DNA of 56,688 nucleotides from an uncultured Clostridia bacterium (lineage in GTDB: Bacteria; Bacillota; Clostridia; Oscillospirales; Acutalibacteraceae), in NCBI GenBank assembly GCA_947169745.1, contig CAMVQZ010000006.1:1-56688 (forward strand), read 5' to 3'. The number at the start of each line of letters is the position of its first letter. Position 1 is the stretch's first letter. The notes under the pieces were generated by a model. It had not been told where the DNA came from, ran no database searches, and was given only the letters and a program-made list of their open reading frames with translations. The translations under genes were made by a program, and so were the position numbers. Positions 44,087-53,135 of this stretch are shown here, in pieces.

Positions 44087-45136
44087 TCACACACCAAAAA
44101 AGTCCATCATACTGTTTGTGGGGAGCTTGTGTATATAGCAGTCCCCGATGTCTTTCAGAAAAACAAATTTCAGATCATTTCCGGCAGTTTTTTTATCTCC
44201 CCTGGTTGCTCCGATTATTTCCTCAAGAGTAAAGCTATCACCTGTGGGCATATTGTTCTTTTCCAGCAAAGCTCTTATTCTTTCGCTGACCCCCTTTTCA
44301 GTGATGCCCTTTGCCTCTGTTATCTCTGTCAGCATAAGAGCGCCGATGCCCACTGCTTCCCCGTGGGTCAGACCTGAATAACCGTGAAGCTTTTCGAGGG
44401 CGTGACCGAAGGTGTGGCCGAAATTAAGTATGGCTCTCAGCCCTGATTCCCGTTCATCCTCACTGACAACATCACGCTTTATCGCAACAGAGCGGCATAT
44501 GATTTCGTCTGTAATGTCCCTTGCATTTTCTTTTTCAAGAAGCTCAAAAAGACTTCTGCTTTTAATGCAGCCGTATTTGATAACTTCCCCCATTCCGTCC
44601 TCATAAAGACCAGCAGGAAGAGTATCCAGGGTATCGGGATCTATCAGAACGACCCTCGGCTGCCAGAAGGCTCCCACCAGGTTCTTACCTCCGGGAAGGT
44701 CAACTCCTGTTTTTCCCCCTACAGAGGAATCCACCTGAGAGAGAAGGCTTGTGGGTATCTGCACAAAGTCTATCCCTCTGAGATAGCTTGCAGCCGCAAA
44801 GCCTGCCATATCTCCGGTAACGCCGCCTCCCAGCGCAACAACGATATCAGTTCTCGTAATATTATGGTCAAAAAAATGCATATACATTTTTTCGATAGTG
44901 GAGAGACGCTTCCTTTCCTCGCCGGCTTCAAATACAAAAACAGAGGTCTCAAAGCCTTCCTTTTTCAGAGAGCTCTCAACTCTTCCGGCATAAAAGGGGG
45001 CTACATTGCTGTCACTGATAATAACAGCCCTGAGAGCACCGCTGACCTCCCTCACATATTTTCCGGCTTCATCCAGTATACCGTGCTCTATATATATTTT
45101 GTAGGGCGCTCCGGTATTTACATCAAGTGTTTTCAT
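44087..45136 (-). CDS. aroB: 3-dehydroquinate synthase
   Basis: A 349-aa NAD- and metal-dependent enzyme forming 3-dehydroquinate from DAHP in the shikimate pathway. Motifs: ALGGGVTGDMAGFAAASYLRG, QIPTSLLSQVDSSVGGKTG, GAFWQPRVVLID, and a metal site in FGHTFGHALEK. The ATG overlaps the tyrA stop (ATGA), so translation is coupled and the two genes form an aromatic amino acid operon. The other shikimate genes are not in the window. Confidence 0.97.
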   Translation of the reverse strand: MKTLDVNTGAPYKIYIEHGILDEAGKYVREVSGALRAVIISDSNVAPFYAGRVESSLKKEGFETSVFVFEAGEERKRLSTIEKMYMHFFDHNITRTDIVVALGGGVTGDMAGFAAASYLRGIDFVQIPTSLLSQVDSSVGGKTGVDLPGGKNLVGAFWQPRVVLIDPDTLDTLPAGLYEDGMGEVIKYGCIKSRSLFELLEKENARDITDEIICRSVAIKRDVVSEDERESGLRAILNFGHTFGHALEKLHGYSGLTHGEAVGIGALMLTEITEAKGITEKGVSERIRALLEKNNMPTGDSFTLEEIIGATRGDKKTAGNDLKFVFLKDIGDCYIHKLPTNSMMDFFGV

Positions 45137-45975
45137 TCTCCCAGTTCCTCCTTTATCTGACGGCTCTTTTCGAGGTAGGATCTCAGCTTTTCGCTGTCGT
45201 TTTCTTTTATGGCGTCTCTTATTTCAGAAAGTCCGCTTATCAGAATATCCAGTTCCTCTGTAAGAGGACTGCTGTTTTCCAGAAAAAGCTCCGTCCATAA
45301 ACGGGCGTTTATATTTGCCACCCTTGAAATATCCCTGTAGCTTCCGGCTGAAAAGCCGTCATGCTTTTTGCATACCGGGCTCTGTACATATGCACACGCC
45401 AGCGCATGGGGCAGCTGAGAGGTAAAGGCTATCATTCTGTCATGCTCCTGAGGAGTGGTATAGACATTTTTTGCAAAGCCGATGCTCTTTGCAAGCCTTG
45501 CCACAGTCTGTACTGCATTTTTGTATTCCTCGTCATCTCTTTCACAGGGTACCAATATACAGCTTGCGCCCTTGAAAAGATCCGCCTCGGATGCTCCGAA
45601 GCCGTTTTTCTCCTTGCCTGCCATAGGGTGACAGCCCACAAAGGGAAAGCCGTATTTTTCCGAAAGCTCCGAAAGCTCCGGAAATATCACAGATTTGATT
45701 CCGGAGGTATCCGTCACAATGCAGCTATGGGGTATAAGACTGGCATTATCCCTGACAAAGCTGACGGCGGCTTCAGGAAATGTTCCCAGTATCAGCATAT
45801 CAGCTTTTTCAAGAGAGCCTGTATCCCCTATCTCATCTATAGCGCCGCACTCCAGCGCTTCCCTGAGGGGTTCCGGAGACCGGTTTATCCCGATAACATA
45901 GTGGTCGGTATATTTTTTTATAGCCCTGGCATAGGACCCTCCGATAATGCCAAGACCCGATATCACGATATTCAT
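45133..45975 (-). CDS. tyrA: Prephenate dehydrogenase
   Basis: About 280 aa; oxidises prephenate to 4-hydroxyphenylpyruvate for tyrosine. The start is set at MNIVISGLGIIGG (45975), which places the NAD-binding GLGIIGG loop at the N-terminus as usual; AGGAGG lies about 14 bp upstream, a rather long gap. Motifs: VTDTSGIKS, FVGCHPMAGKEKNGFGA and SQLPHALACAYV. No ACT domain is present, so feedback control by tyrosine through that domain is not expected. It overlaps aroB by 4 bp. Confidence 0.93.
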   Translation of the reverse strand: MNIVISGLGIIGGSYARAIKKYTDHYVIGINRSPEPLREALECGAIDEIGDTGSLEKADMLILGTFPEAAVSFVRDNASLIPHSCIVTDTSGIKSVIFPELSELSEKYGFPFVGCHPMAGKEKNGFGASEADLFKGASCILVPCERDDEEYKNAVQTVARLAKSIGFAKNVYTTPQEHDRMIAFTSQLPHALACAYVQSPVCKKHDGFSAGSYRDISRVANINARLWTELFLENSSPLTEELDILISGLSEIRDAIKENDSEKLRSYLEKSRQIKEELGE

Positions 45976-46087
45976 AATTACAGCCTGAGCCTCCTGTTTT
46001 TCTGTATAATTGCCACGCCCCGTCCTCTCGGAAAAGAGCACGGGGAGCGTTTGTATAAAATATTGACGACGTATGAAAAGACCTGAC

Positions 46088-47263
46088 TCAATATATCACC
46101 AGGGTATTGTTCTTTATGTAGCAGCTGCATTCATAGGTCTCGGACATACCGTTTTCGGAATCATAGACCGTACATTCGCTGTGGAGCTCATTTTCTTCGT
46201 CGTAATATGCTCTTGTAGCTATCGCATATCTGTTTTCGATGCACGCAACAAATCCGCCGAGATCGCTTTTATATCTGAGGCTTGCGGTACTGTTCACCAC
46301 TCCCCTGACCACAGTTTCATCCTTGCCGGAAGTGACAGTAAATACTGTAAAGGGGTTTTCCTCAATTATGTATACTGTATTTTCGTCCTCCGGGAGTGCA
46401 AGATCGCACTCAACCCTGAGGGAATTAGTAAATACATCATAGCTGCAAAGCTTTTCATTTCCTGTGCGGAATTCCTTTGCCCTGAAATACATCTTGTCTC
46501 CGGCGATGCCCATATATCTTGCAAGAGCCTTTATGTCTGCGCTGGCGATACATTTTTTTGTTATCTCCTCGCTTCCCTGCTCCAGCTCTCTAATGAGATC
46601 ATTCAGATCACAAAGCCAGATGTTATCCCTGATATCAGCATTTATCCATCTTTGCTCCTCATAATAGCCCTTCTTGATTTCCTCATCGGCAAAGGGGTCA
46701 AGAAGAATAACATTCTTTATCCCGTGAACATCCATAATCTTTATGCCGTCTCCGGAAAGCTTTGCGATAAGCCTGTTTTTTACAAAGGTTTTTGAATTTG
46801 TTTTAAGATCATAAAGATAGCAGAGAGTATCATTCCCTGTCATTTCCTTATACTGCCGGAACATCTCGCTGTTTTCTTCATCCGGGCCCATATATATGAG
46901 GATATGACTTTCATCAAGAGCGCAGCAGCTTCTGAAGGAGCCGGTGCAGACCACCTTTCTCCTGTTTATCTCGCTGCCGGTCTTTTTATCTATTTCTATG
47001 AGCCAGAGACTGTTTCCGCCATTTTCCAGTATAAGAACAATACTGCCGGAGAAGGAAAAAATATGCTCAACAAAGGTAGGGTCCTCCAGGGTATAGTTCG
47101 TAATAAGCCTTTCGCGTCTTGTGGCGCGGTTGTATTCAAGTATAAAAAGCTCATTTGCAGAGCCTTCGTTTTTTTCCTCAGCATAATAAATAAACGATCT
47201 GCTTACCTCAAAGATCTCTATATCGCGCTTTGAAAAAATATTTCTTATATCAACTACGGTCAT
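46088..47263 (-). CDS. Uncharacterised protein, possibly beta-propeller-like
   Basis: A 391-aa soluble protein without signal peptide or membrane segment. It is rich in short beta-strands with repeated patterns such as SLWLIEIDKKTG, TLCYLYDLKTNSK, NIWLCDLNDLI and KLCSYDVFTNS, about 50-60 aa apart, as in WD-like or DUF5050-type propellers. I do not recognise a family. It lies 112 bp upstream of tyrA with a GC hairpin between them, so cotranscription is uncertain. The start has a GAAAAATG context and a weak AAGG site. Confidence 0.55.
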   Translation of the reverse strand: MTVVDIRNIFSKRDIEIFEVSRSFIYYAEEKNEGSANELFILEYNRATRRERLITNYTLEDPTFVEHIFSFSGSIVLILENGGNSLWLIEIDKKTGSEINRRKVVCTGSFRSCCALDESHILIYMGPDEENSEMFRQYKEMTGNDTLCYLYDLKTNSKTFVKNRLIAKLSGDGIKIMDVHGIKNVILLDPFADEEIKKGYYEEQRWINADIRDNIWLCDLNDLIRELEQGSEEITKKCIASADIKALARYMGIAGDKMYFRAKEFRTGNEKLCSYDVFTNSLRVECDLALPEDENTVYIIEENPFTVFTVTSGKDETVVRGVVNSTASLRYKSDLGGFVACIENRYAIATRAYYDEENELHSECTVYDSENGMSETYECSCYIKNNTLVIY

Positions 47264-47524
47264 TTTTCAGCCTTCCTTTTCAGTATGATCTTATTGCCGA
47301 TAACACAAAATCATTATCAATCGAATATCAATACTGATACCTGATAAAGAACAGACAGCCGCCGGTGTCTGTCAGGAATCAGTATAACATTTCTGTCCTG
47401 CGGATTTTGATATTTTATATCCCCGAGGAGAATATCCCTTCTCCTCTACTCTTAAAGTATATGTTATTGATGGGTTTTTGTCAATGAAGATACAAATACA
47501 AATATAAAAAATTATTAAAATCCA

Positions 47525-47553
47525 TTGTATATTTGGCAATTTTCGTATATAAT
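47525..47553 (+). promoter_or_regulatory. Sigma-A promoter for the 47.6 kb gene
   Basis: TTGTAT (47525-47530), a 17-bp spacer and TATAAT (47548-47553). The rest of the divergent gap 47264-47590 has two hairpins (ACAGACA/TGTCTGT near 47350; GAGGAGAA/TTCTCCTC near 47430) but no gene. Confidence 0.75.
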
Positions 47554-47595
47554 CATATTATATGGGCTTTTGCACCCAAAAAGGAGGTAATGGAT

Positions 47596-48276
47596 TTGGA
47601 GTACTATTCTCTTACTCTCAAAGGCATAAAATATCTCCTGTACAGTATCGGAATGAACAACTACGGCGATGTGGTACAGGAATGTATTGAAAAATGGGAA
47701 AAAGAAAAAGATGTAGATATGTTCAAAAACGAGTTTGCCCCCGGAGGAGGATTTTCTGATTTCCGTATAACCGGAAAAAATATCCCCGACCCGGAAAAGG
47801 GTCTCTGGACAGCTCAGACATTTTCCGCTCTGGTCGCTATGTCGGCTCAGCTTGCGGAATTTGAAAGAAGAAAGATCAAGGTCAATATAGAGTTTCTTCG
47901 CAAAAACTTCGGTGCAGCAAATGAGATAATGGTCACCGGAATGTGCGGCAGCTGCGGATACAGAACAGCCACTATGAACGACATTGATAAATACATCTCA
48001 AAAATGGTGATCGCAAGAAAGGTCGTTGACGGTCTTGAAAGCGGCAATCTCGACAGCAGGATAGAAGAGCTTCTGAATGTTTCTGATCCGGAAATCGAAA
48101 AAGAACGCAGGAGAACCTTTGTCCGTCTTGAAAACAGCAATGTCGCTGTTGATAAAAAGTATACAAAAATGGAAAAATGTCCGGTCTGCGGCAGCAGCGA
48201 TATAAAGCAAGGAGGTCTTCTCAGAAGCGTCCGTGAAAATGTTTTTGTTGCTCTTAACAGACAGGGAGGACAGTAA
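47596..48276 (+). CDS. Uncharacterised protein with Cys-pair (zinc-ribbon-like) motifs
   Basis: About 227 aa. The start is probably TTG at 47596, 9 bp after AAGGAGG; the in-frame ATG at 47590 lies only about 3 bp from it. The N-terminal half (LEYYSLTLKGIKYLLYSIG) is helical. Two CxxC pairs, MCGSCGY near 135 and CPVCGSSD near 205, could bind one zinc. I do not recognise the family. The following lipoprotein gene starts two bases after its stop, so the pair is translationally linked. Confidence 0.65.
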   Translation: MEYYSLTLKGIKYLLYSIGMNNYGDVVQECIEKWEKEKDVDMFKNEFAPGGGFSDFRITGKNIPDPEKGLWTAQTFSALVAMSAQLAEFERRKIKVNIEFLRKNFGAANEIMVTGMCGSCGYRTATMNDIDKYISKMVIARKVVDGLESGNLDSRIEELLNVSDPEIEKERRRTFVRLENSNVAVDKKYTKMEKCPVCGSSDIKQGGLLRSVRENVFVALNRQGGQ

Positions 48277-48278
48277 TA

Positions 48279-49013
48279 ATGAAAAGAAGTCTTACACTGA
48301 TCCTGATCAGCTCCATGATCGCAGTTATTCTCTGCGGCTGTACGTCATCAGACAAGGAGAAAAGCAGCGCACCGGAAAGCGGAGCTTCAGGCACATCCCA
48401 GACCTCCGGAGAAAGCTCTGCTGAGGAGTCTGCAGAGGACGGCTCCGGAACACTGTCAGGAGAAGAGGAATCTCAGGGAAAAAAATATCTGGATACCCTG
48501 CAGATAATGGTAGACGTATCCGACAAGGCTATCTCCGGCTCAGGAATAAAGCCTGACGAAACGAAGGGCGTTTTCATCAAGACCTATGATGAATTCCAGA
48601 AGTTTTATTCCGATCACAAAAACGATTACTCCCTTGAAAATGTAGATTCAGGCTACGGCTTCAAGGAAGCTACCAAGGATCTGGAAAAATCTTTTTTTGA
48701 TTCCTATTCGGCAATGATCACCCTGCAGCCCTATGACAAGACTCAGGAGATCGAGATCGGGGATTCATATACGGAAAATAAAACTCTCACTATGGATATC
48801 TATAAGGAACAGCCCCGGGCTCCGGATAAGACAGGATATAAGCTGCTTCTCATCTGTCTCAAAAAAGATCAGTGCGGCAGTCTTACTCCAAAGCTTAATA
48901 TCCTTCCCCTTTCTGAGCACTATTCAGATGAAAGCGATGACGGCGTATCAGTGGAGCTGATCCACGAGGACTCTGACAGTCCATCTGATAACGCAGACGG
49001 AAAGGACAACTGA
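48279..49013 (+). CDS. Putative lipoprotein with acidic Ser-rich linker
   Basis: A 244-aa protein. The signal peptide ends in a lipobox LCGC (lipidated Cys at about 21), followed by a Ser/Glu/Gly-rich linker (22-70) and a folded domain of about 150 aa beginning KYLDTLQIMVDVSDKA, with KTYDEFQKFYSDHKNDYSL. It has no recognised family. It begins two bases after the Cys-pair gene and is followed after 37 bp by secA. It is anchored on the outer face of the membrane. Confidence 0.78.
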   Translation: MKRSLTLILISSMIAVILCGCTSSDKEKSSAPESGASGTSQTSGESSAEESAEDGSGTLSGEEESQGKKYLDTLQIMVDVSDKAISGSGIKPDETKGVFIKTYDEFQKFYSDHKNDYSLENVDSGYGFKEATKDLEKSFFDSYSAMITLQPYDKTQEIEIGDSYTENKTLTMDIYKEQPRAPDKTGYKLLLICLKKDQCGSLTPKLNILPLSEHYSDESDDGVSVELIHEDSDSPSDNADGKDN

Positions 49014-49050
49014 GATATATTCAAAAGAAATAATTATGAGGTGAATACCA

Positions 49051-52000
49051 ATGGGAATAAAGGCATGGTTCAACGGCAGCAACAGCCGCAGAGAGCTTAA
49101 AAAGATCAATCCGACGGTGGAAAAGGTCCTTAAGCTTGAAGAAAAATATCAGAAATATACAGACGATGAACTGAGAGCGGAAACAAAACGTTTCCAGGAG
49201 ATGTTCAGGGAAGAGGATATGACAGACAAGCGCAGAGATGAGCTTCTGGATGAAATACTTCCGGATGCATTCGCTATCTGCAGAGAGGCTTCCTGGCGTG
49301 TTCTTGGAATGAAGCACTTCCGTGTACAGATCATCGGCGGCATCATCCTTCACAGAGGAAGGATAAGCGAAATGAAAACCGGTGAAGGTAAGACCCTTGT
49401 GGCTACTCTTCCCGCTTACCTTAATGCCCTTGCAGGTCAGGGTGTTCATGTAGTTACCGTAAATGAATATCTGGCTAAGCGTGACGCGGAATGGATGGGA
49501 AAGCTTTATCGTTTCCTGGGTCTTACTGTCGGAATACTCCAGCACGACTCCACAAATGAACAGAGAAAAGAAGCATATAACTCGGATATTACATATGCCA
49601 CAAACAATGAACTGGGCTTTGACTATCTGAGAGACAATATGGTGGTCTACAAGGAAAACAAGGTTCAGAGAGGTCACGCCTTCGCTATCGTGGATGAGGT
49701 GGACTCAATACTCATAGATGAAGCGAGAACACCTCTTATCATTTCCGGTCAGGGAGATAAATCAACAGAGCTTTACAACAAGGCAGACGAGCTTGCAAGA
49801 ACTATGAAATGCAAGCGTCTCACAGAAACTGATGCAAAAGAGGATAATGACGAAGAATATATCGAGCAGGGCATTGATTATATTGTTGACGAAAAAGCAA
49901 AGACCGCTACCCTGACTCCCGTGGGTGTAAAGAAAACAGAGAAATTCTTCGGGGTAGACAATCTCACAGACCCGGAAAATATCACCATCCAGCACCATAT
50001 CAACCAAGCCATCAAGGCTCACGGTGTAATGAAAAGGGATATCGAATATGTCGTCAATGAAAAAGGCGAGGTCATTATCGTCGATGAATTTACCGGACGT
50101 CTTATGTACGGCAGACGCTATAACGAGGGTCTGCACCAGGCTATTGAGGCAAAGGAAGGCGTTAAGGTAGAAAGAGAAAGCAAGACCCTCGCTACCATTA
50201 CATTCCAGAATTTCTTCCGTCTTTACAAAAAGCTTTCCGGTATGACCGGTACAGCTATGACCGAAGAAACAGAGTTTTCAGAGATCTATCGTCTTGACGT
50301 TATTGAGATACCCACAAACAAGCCTATTCAGAGGCAGGATCTTCCTGATGTTATTTTCAGAACAGAGGCAGGCAAGTATGAGTGTCTTATCGAAGATATC
50401 ATGGAAGCCAATAAAAACGGTCAGCCTGTTCTGGTAGGTACTATATCCATTGACAAATCCGAAGAGCTCAGTAAGCTTCTGAGAAAAAAAGGCATCAAGC
50501 ACAATGTCCTCAATGCTAAATTCCACGAAAAGGAAGCAGAGATAGTTGCACAGGCAGGTAAGCTGGGCGCTGTTACCATCGCTACCAATATGGCCGGCCG
50601 TGGTACCGATATCAAGCTGGGCGGAAATGAGGAATTCCTGGCAAAGGATGAGATGCGCCGCCTGAATTTCAGCGAGGAAATGATTAACGAGGCTACCGGC
50701 TATGCTGAGACCGACGACGAGGAGATCCTTGCGGCAAGAGAAAAATACAGAGAGCTTATTGACAAATACAAGGCTGAGATCGAGGTCGAGGCAGAAAAGG
50801 TAAGAGAGGCCGGCGGTCTGTTTATCATGGGTACTACCCGTCATGAATCAAGACGTATCGACAACCAGCTCAGAGGACGTTCCGGACGTCAGGGTGATCC
50901 GGGCGCAAGCCGTTTCTATCTCTCTGCAGACGATGACATTCTCCGTCTTTTTGCCGGGGACAGAATAAAGAATATAATGAACAAAATGCCCGGAGAGGAC
51001 AGCGAGCCCCTGGAAAGCAAGCTTCTCACCAGCGTTATTGAGAGTGCACAGTCCAAGGTTGAGGGACGGAACTTCAGTATCAGAAAGAGCGTGCTGGAAT
51101 ACGACGATGTTATGAATCGTCAGCGTGAGATAATCTATTCACAGCGCGATCAGGTTCTTGACGGAGAAAACCTGAGAGAGACCATTATCAAAATGCTCAC
51201 AGAAACAATGGAGTCTATGGTAGAGGAATATCTGCCCCACGACGACAAGGACAACTGGAACCTGGAAGGCCTCAGAGACGCTCTGAAGGGCTGGCTCCTG
51301 GACGAGGACGACGAGGAGACCTTTGTTTACGACGAGGACGAGCTGGAAAGGCTTGAAAAAGAATATCTGATCGGAGAGCTCTCCGAAAAGGCCGTAGCCG
51401 AATATGAGAAAAACGAGGAGCTTATCCCCGAAGAAACTATGCGTGAGCTGGAGAGAGTATATCTCCTGAAAAATGTTGACAAATACTGGATGGATCACAT
51501 CGACGCCATGGATGAGCTCAAGAGGGGTATCAGACTGCGTTCCTATGGTCAGCATGATCCGGTAGTAGAATACAGAATCGAAGGCTTTGATATGTTTGAC
51601 GACATGATCAGATGCATTCGCGAGGATACTGTAAAAATGCTTATGGTTGTTCCGAAGAAGGTAGCTCAGCGACTCGAGGAACAGGAAAAAATGCGCGAAA
51701 TGGCTTCCAGAAGAGGTGCTATGAGCAGAGCAAGAGCTGCCGCTATCGCTGCTGCAAATAATCAGACTCCCGAAGAGGTAGTCATCGAAATATCCCAGGA
51801 GGATGATGCAGCCCAGGAGGAGATTCCGGAGATCACACTGACCCCGGAGGTCGTCCCCGAAAAGGAAGAGGAAAATATCTCTCAGGATGATATCAGGAAG
51901 GCTGCCGGCAAATTCATGGAAAGAGAGCAGGTCGCCAAGCCCACTTCCACAAACATGGATTCCTCATCCGAAGCTGTCAATAAGACAGTACGCGGAGTCA

Positions 52001-52077
52001 AGAAGATCGGCAGGAACGACCCCTGTCCCTGCGGAAGCGGCAAAAAATACAAAAAGTGCTGCGGCGCAAACAAATGA
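49051..52077 (+). CDS. secA: Preprotein translocase ATPase SecA
   Basis: A 1008-aa motor that drives proteins through SecYEG. Motifs: [20 protein letters not shown] (Walker A), [20 protein letters not shown] (Walker B), [40 protein letters not shown], and [17 protein letters not shown]. The helical scaffold and wing are present. A long acidic C-terminal linker (about 890-975) ends in a complete SEC-C zinc motif ([13 protein letters not shown]) for SecB or ribosome contact. It is longer than the usual 840-900 aa mainly through acidic inserts. Ends at a strong hairpin. Confidence 0.98.
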   Translation: MGIKAWFNGSNSRRELKKINPTVEKVLKLEEKYQKYTDDELRAETKRFQEMFREEDMTDKRRDELLDEILPDAFAICREASWRVLGMKHFRVQIIGGIILHRGRISEMKTGEGKTLVATLPAYLNALAGQGVHVVTVNEYLAKRDAEWMGKLYRFLGLTVGILQHDSTNEQRKEAYNSDITYATNNELGFDYLRDNMVVYKENKVQRGHAFAIVDEVDSILIDEARTPLIISGQGDKSTELYNKADELARTMKCKRLTETDAKEDNDEEYIEQGIDYIVDEKAKTATLTPVGVKKTEKFFGVDNLTDPENITIQHHINQAIKAHGVMKRDIEYVVNEKGEVIIVDEFTGRLMYGRRYNEGLHQAIEAKEGVKVERESKTLATITFQNFFRLYKKLSGMTGTAMTEETEFSEIYRLDVIEIPTNKPIQRQDLPDVIFRTEAGKYECLIEDIMEANKNGQPVLVGTISIDKSEELSKLLRKKGIKHNVLNAKFHEKEAEIVAQAGKLGAVTIATNMAGRGTDIKLGGNEEFLAKDEMRRLNFSEEMINEATGYAETDDEEILAAREKYRELIDKYKAEIEVEAEKVREAGGLFIMGTTRHESRRIDNQLRGRSGRQGDPGASRFYLSADDDILRLFAGDRIKNIMNKMPGEDSEPLESKLLTSVIESAQSKVEGRNFSIRKSVLEYDDVMNRQREIIYSQRDQVLDGENLRETIIKMLTETMESMVEEYLPHDDKDNWNLEGLRDALKGWLLDEDDEETFVYDEDELERLEKEYLIGELSEKAVAEYEKNEELIPEETMRELERVYLLKNVDKYWMDHIDAMDELKRGIRLRSYGQHDPVVEYRIEGFDMFDDMIRCIREDTVKMLMVVPKKVAQRLEEQEKMREMASRRGAMSRARAAAIAAANNQTPEEVVIEISQEDDAAQEEIPEITLTPEVVPEKEEENISQDDIRKAAGKFMEREQVAKPTSTNMDSSSEAVNKTVRGVKKIGRNDPCPCGSGKKYKKCCGANK

Positions 52078-52087
52078 TATGATACGA

Positions 52088-52122
52088 GCCGCCGACGAGA
52101 TAAGATCGTCGGCGGCTTATTT
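52088..52122 (+). terminator. Terminator after secA
   Basis: GCCGCCGACGA (52088-52098) pairs with TCGTCGGCGGC (52106-52116), followed by TTATTT. Confidence 0.8.
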
Positions 52123-52139
52123 GGAATATGGTGACTTTT

Positions 52140-52784
52140 ATGAAAAAGACGATTATCTTTCTGATACTTGCCGCAGCTTTGTTATCAGCTGCCGGGTGTT
52201 CTGCCGAAAAAGATAAAACAGAAAAAAAGACCTCCCTTCCCTCCTCCTCTGTTGCCAGCGAGGATGTGAGCAAAGAGGAGATAAAGCCTGTTTCTTCTTC
52301 TCTCACTTCTCCCCTTTCTGCAGAAGAATGGGGATCCGCCGCTAAATTTTCCACTGCAGACAACAAATACTACAATGTTCCTATCCGGGTAACAGCAGTC
52401 ACCACAGGGAGTGACGCAGAAAAGCAGGTAAAAACCTTTATGCAGGAAAACGAAACCTACAGCTACAAGTCTCCTGAAAAAGGGATGGAGTGGGTTGTCA
52501 TTGAATATGAGATATCCCTTGACAGCTTTCCAACTGACAAGACCGGCACGGATGCAGCGATAACGGCATTTATAAGCTCCGGTGACGGAAGCCCGGTCAG
52601 AAAAGGCAGTGATATGGCAGGTATATCCACAATAAATATGACAGACGGCAAATACAGCTTTGAGGGCAAAGTCAAAGGCAGGAGTGCATTTGAAATGTTT
52701 ACCGGGGTAAAGGATTATGTCGTAGCCTTCGGAGAATATGGTGAAACGCAGGCCTTCTTCTCCCCTTCCTCCCCGACGGGGTAA
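52140..52784 (+). CDS. Putative lipoprotein with DUF4352-like beta domain
   Basis: About 214 aa. I use the ATG at 52140 (MKKTIIFLI) because it opens a clean signal peptide; an in-frame ATG at 52128 would add four residues. The lipobox is AAGC (Cys at 20). A Ser/Lys/Glu linker is followed by a beta-sandwich domain, with AAKFSTADNKYYNVPIRVTA, EWVVIEYEISLDSF, and final KDYVVAFGEYGE, resembling DUF4352-type lipoproteins. Role unknown. It lies immediately beyond the secA terminator and before repeat locus 9. Confidence 0.75.
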   Translation: MKKTIIFLILAAALLSAAGCSAEKDKTEKKTSLPSSSVASEDVSKEEIKPVSSSLTSPLSAEEWGSAAKFSTADNKYYNVPIRVTAVTTGSDAEKQVKTFMQENETYSYKSPEKGMEWVVIEYEISLDSFPTDKTGTDAAITAFISSGDGSPVRKGSDMAGISTINMTDGKYSFEGKVKGRSAFEMFTGVKDYVVAFGEYGETQAFFSPSSPTG

Positions 52785-52862
52785 AAGTGAACGGACAATA
52801 ACGAAAAAACGGAAAGTGGAAAATATAATAAAAATGAATACTGAAAACTGAAAAATTAATAA

Positions 52863-53035
52863 TAATGGTTGTCACTCCTATTATAGTAAGCTTATGCGAA
52901 ACAGTAGTATTTTCGGCATTTGATCATTATAAACACAAAAAATGCGCTCAGTGACGAGAGAGTGGAATGCAAGAAGTCAGAATAAACCAGCCGCAAGAAG
53001 CAGCCTGTGAGGGCTGCGGCGGGCAGCGTCTATTA
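52863..53035 (+). repeat. Truncated modular repeat, locus 9 (upstream of the TIR gene)
   Basis: Leader L (about 52863-52945, with TATAGTAAGCTTATGCG) passes into module M (52946-53035, with ACCAGCCGC and the GCAGCC-tgtga-GGGCTGC hairpin). The copy stops there: no core C and no T unit. The TIR gene -35 lies 14 bp further. It shares the L-M junction with locus 5. The rest of 52785-53135 holds no gene. Confidence 0.82.
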
Positions 53036-53048
53036 TGCAAAAAAAGCA

Positions 53049-53077
53049 TTGATATGTGGAAAGATCTGTGATATAAT
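53049..53077 (+). promoter_or_regulatory. Sigma-A promoter for the TIR/RCC1 gene
   Basis: TTGATA (53049-53054), a 17-bp spacer and TATAAT (53072-53077), with TGTGA directly before the -10. Confidence 0.8.
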
Positions 53078-53135
53078 TGCTAAAGATTATAGATAAAAGT
53101 GATTTTTTCACCACAAAAAAGCGGAGGCAAAAAAA

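Noticed and set aside
47300-47335. Fur-box-like AATCATTATC near the 47.3 kb divergent gap
   Set aside because: Only one half matches the inverted repeat; the other half is out of register.
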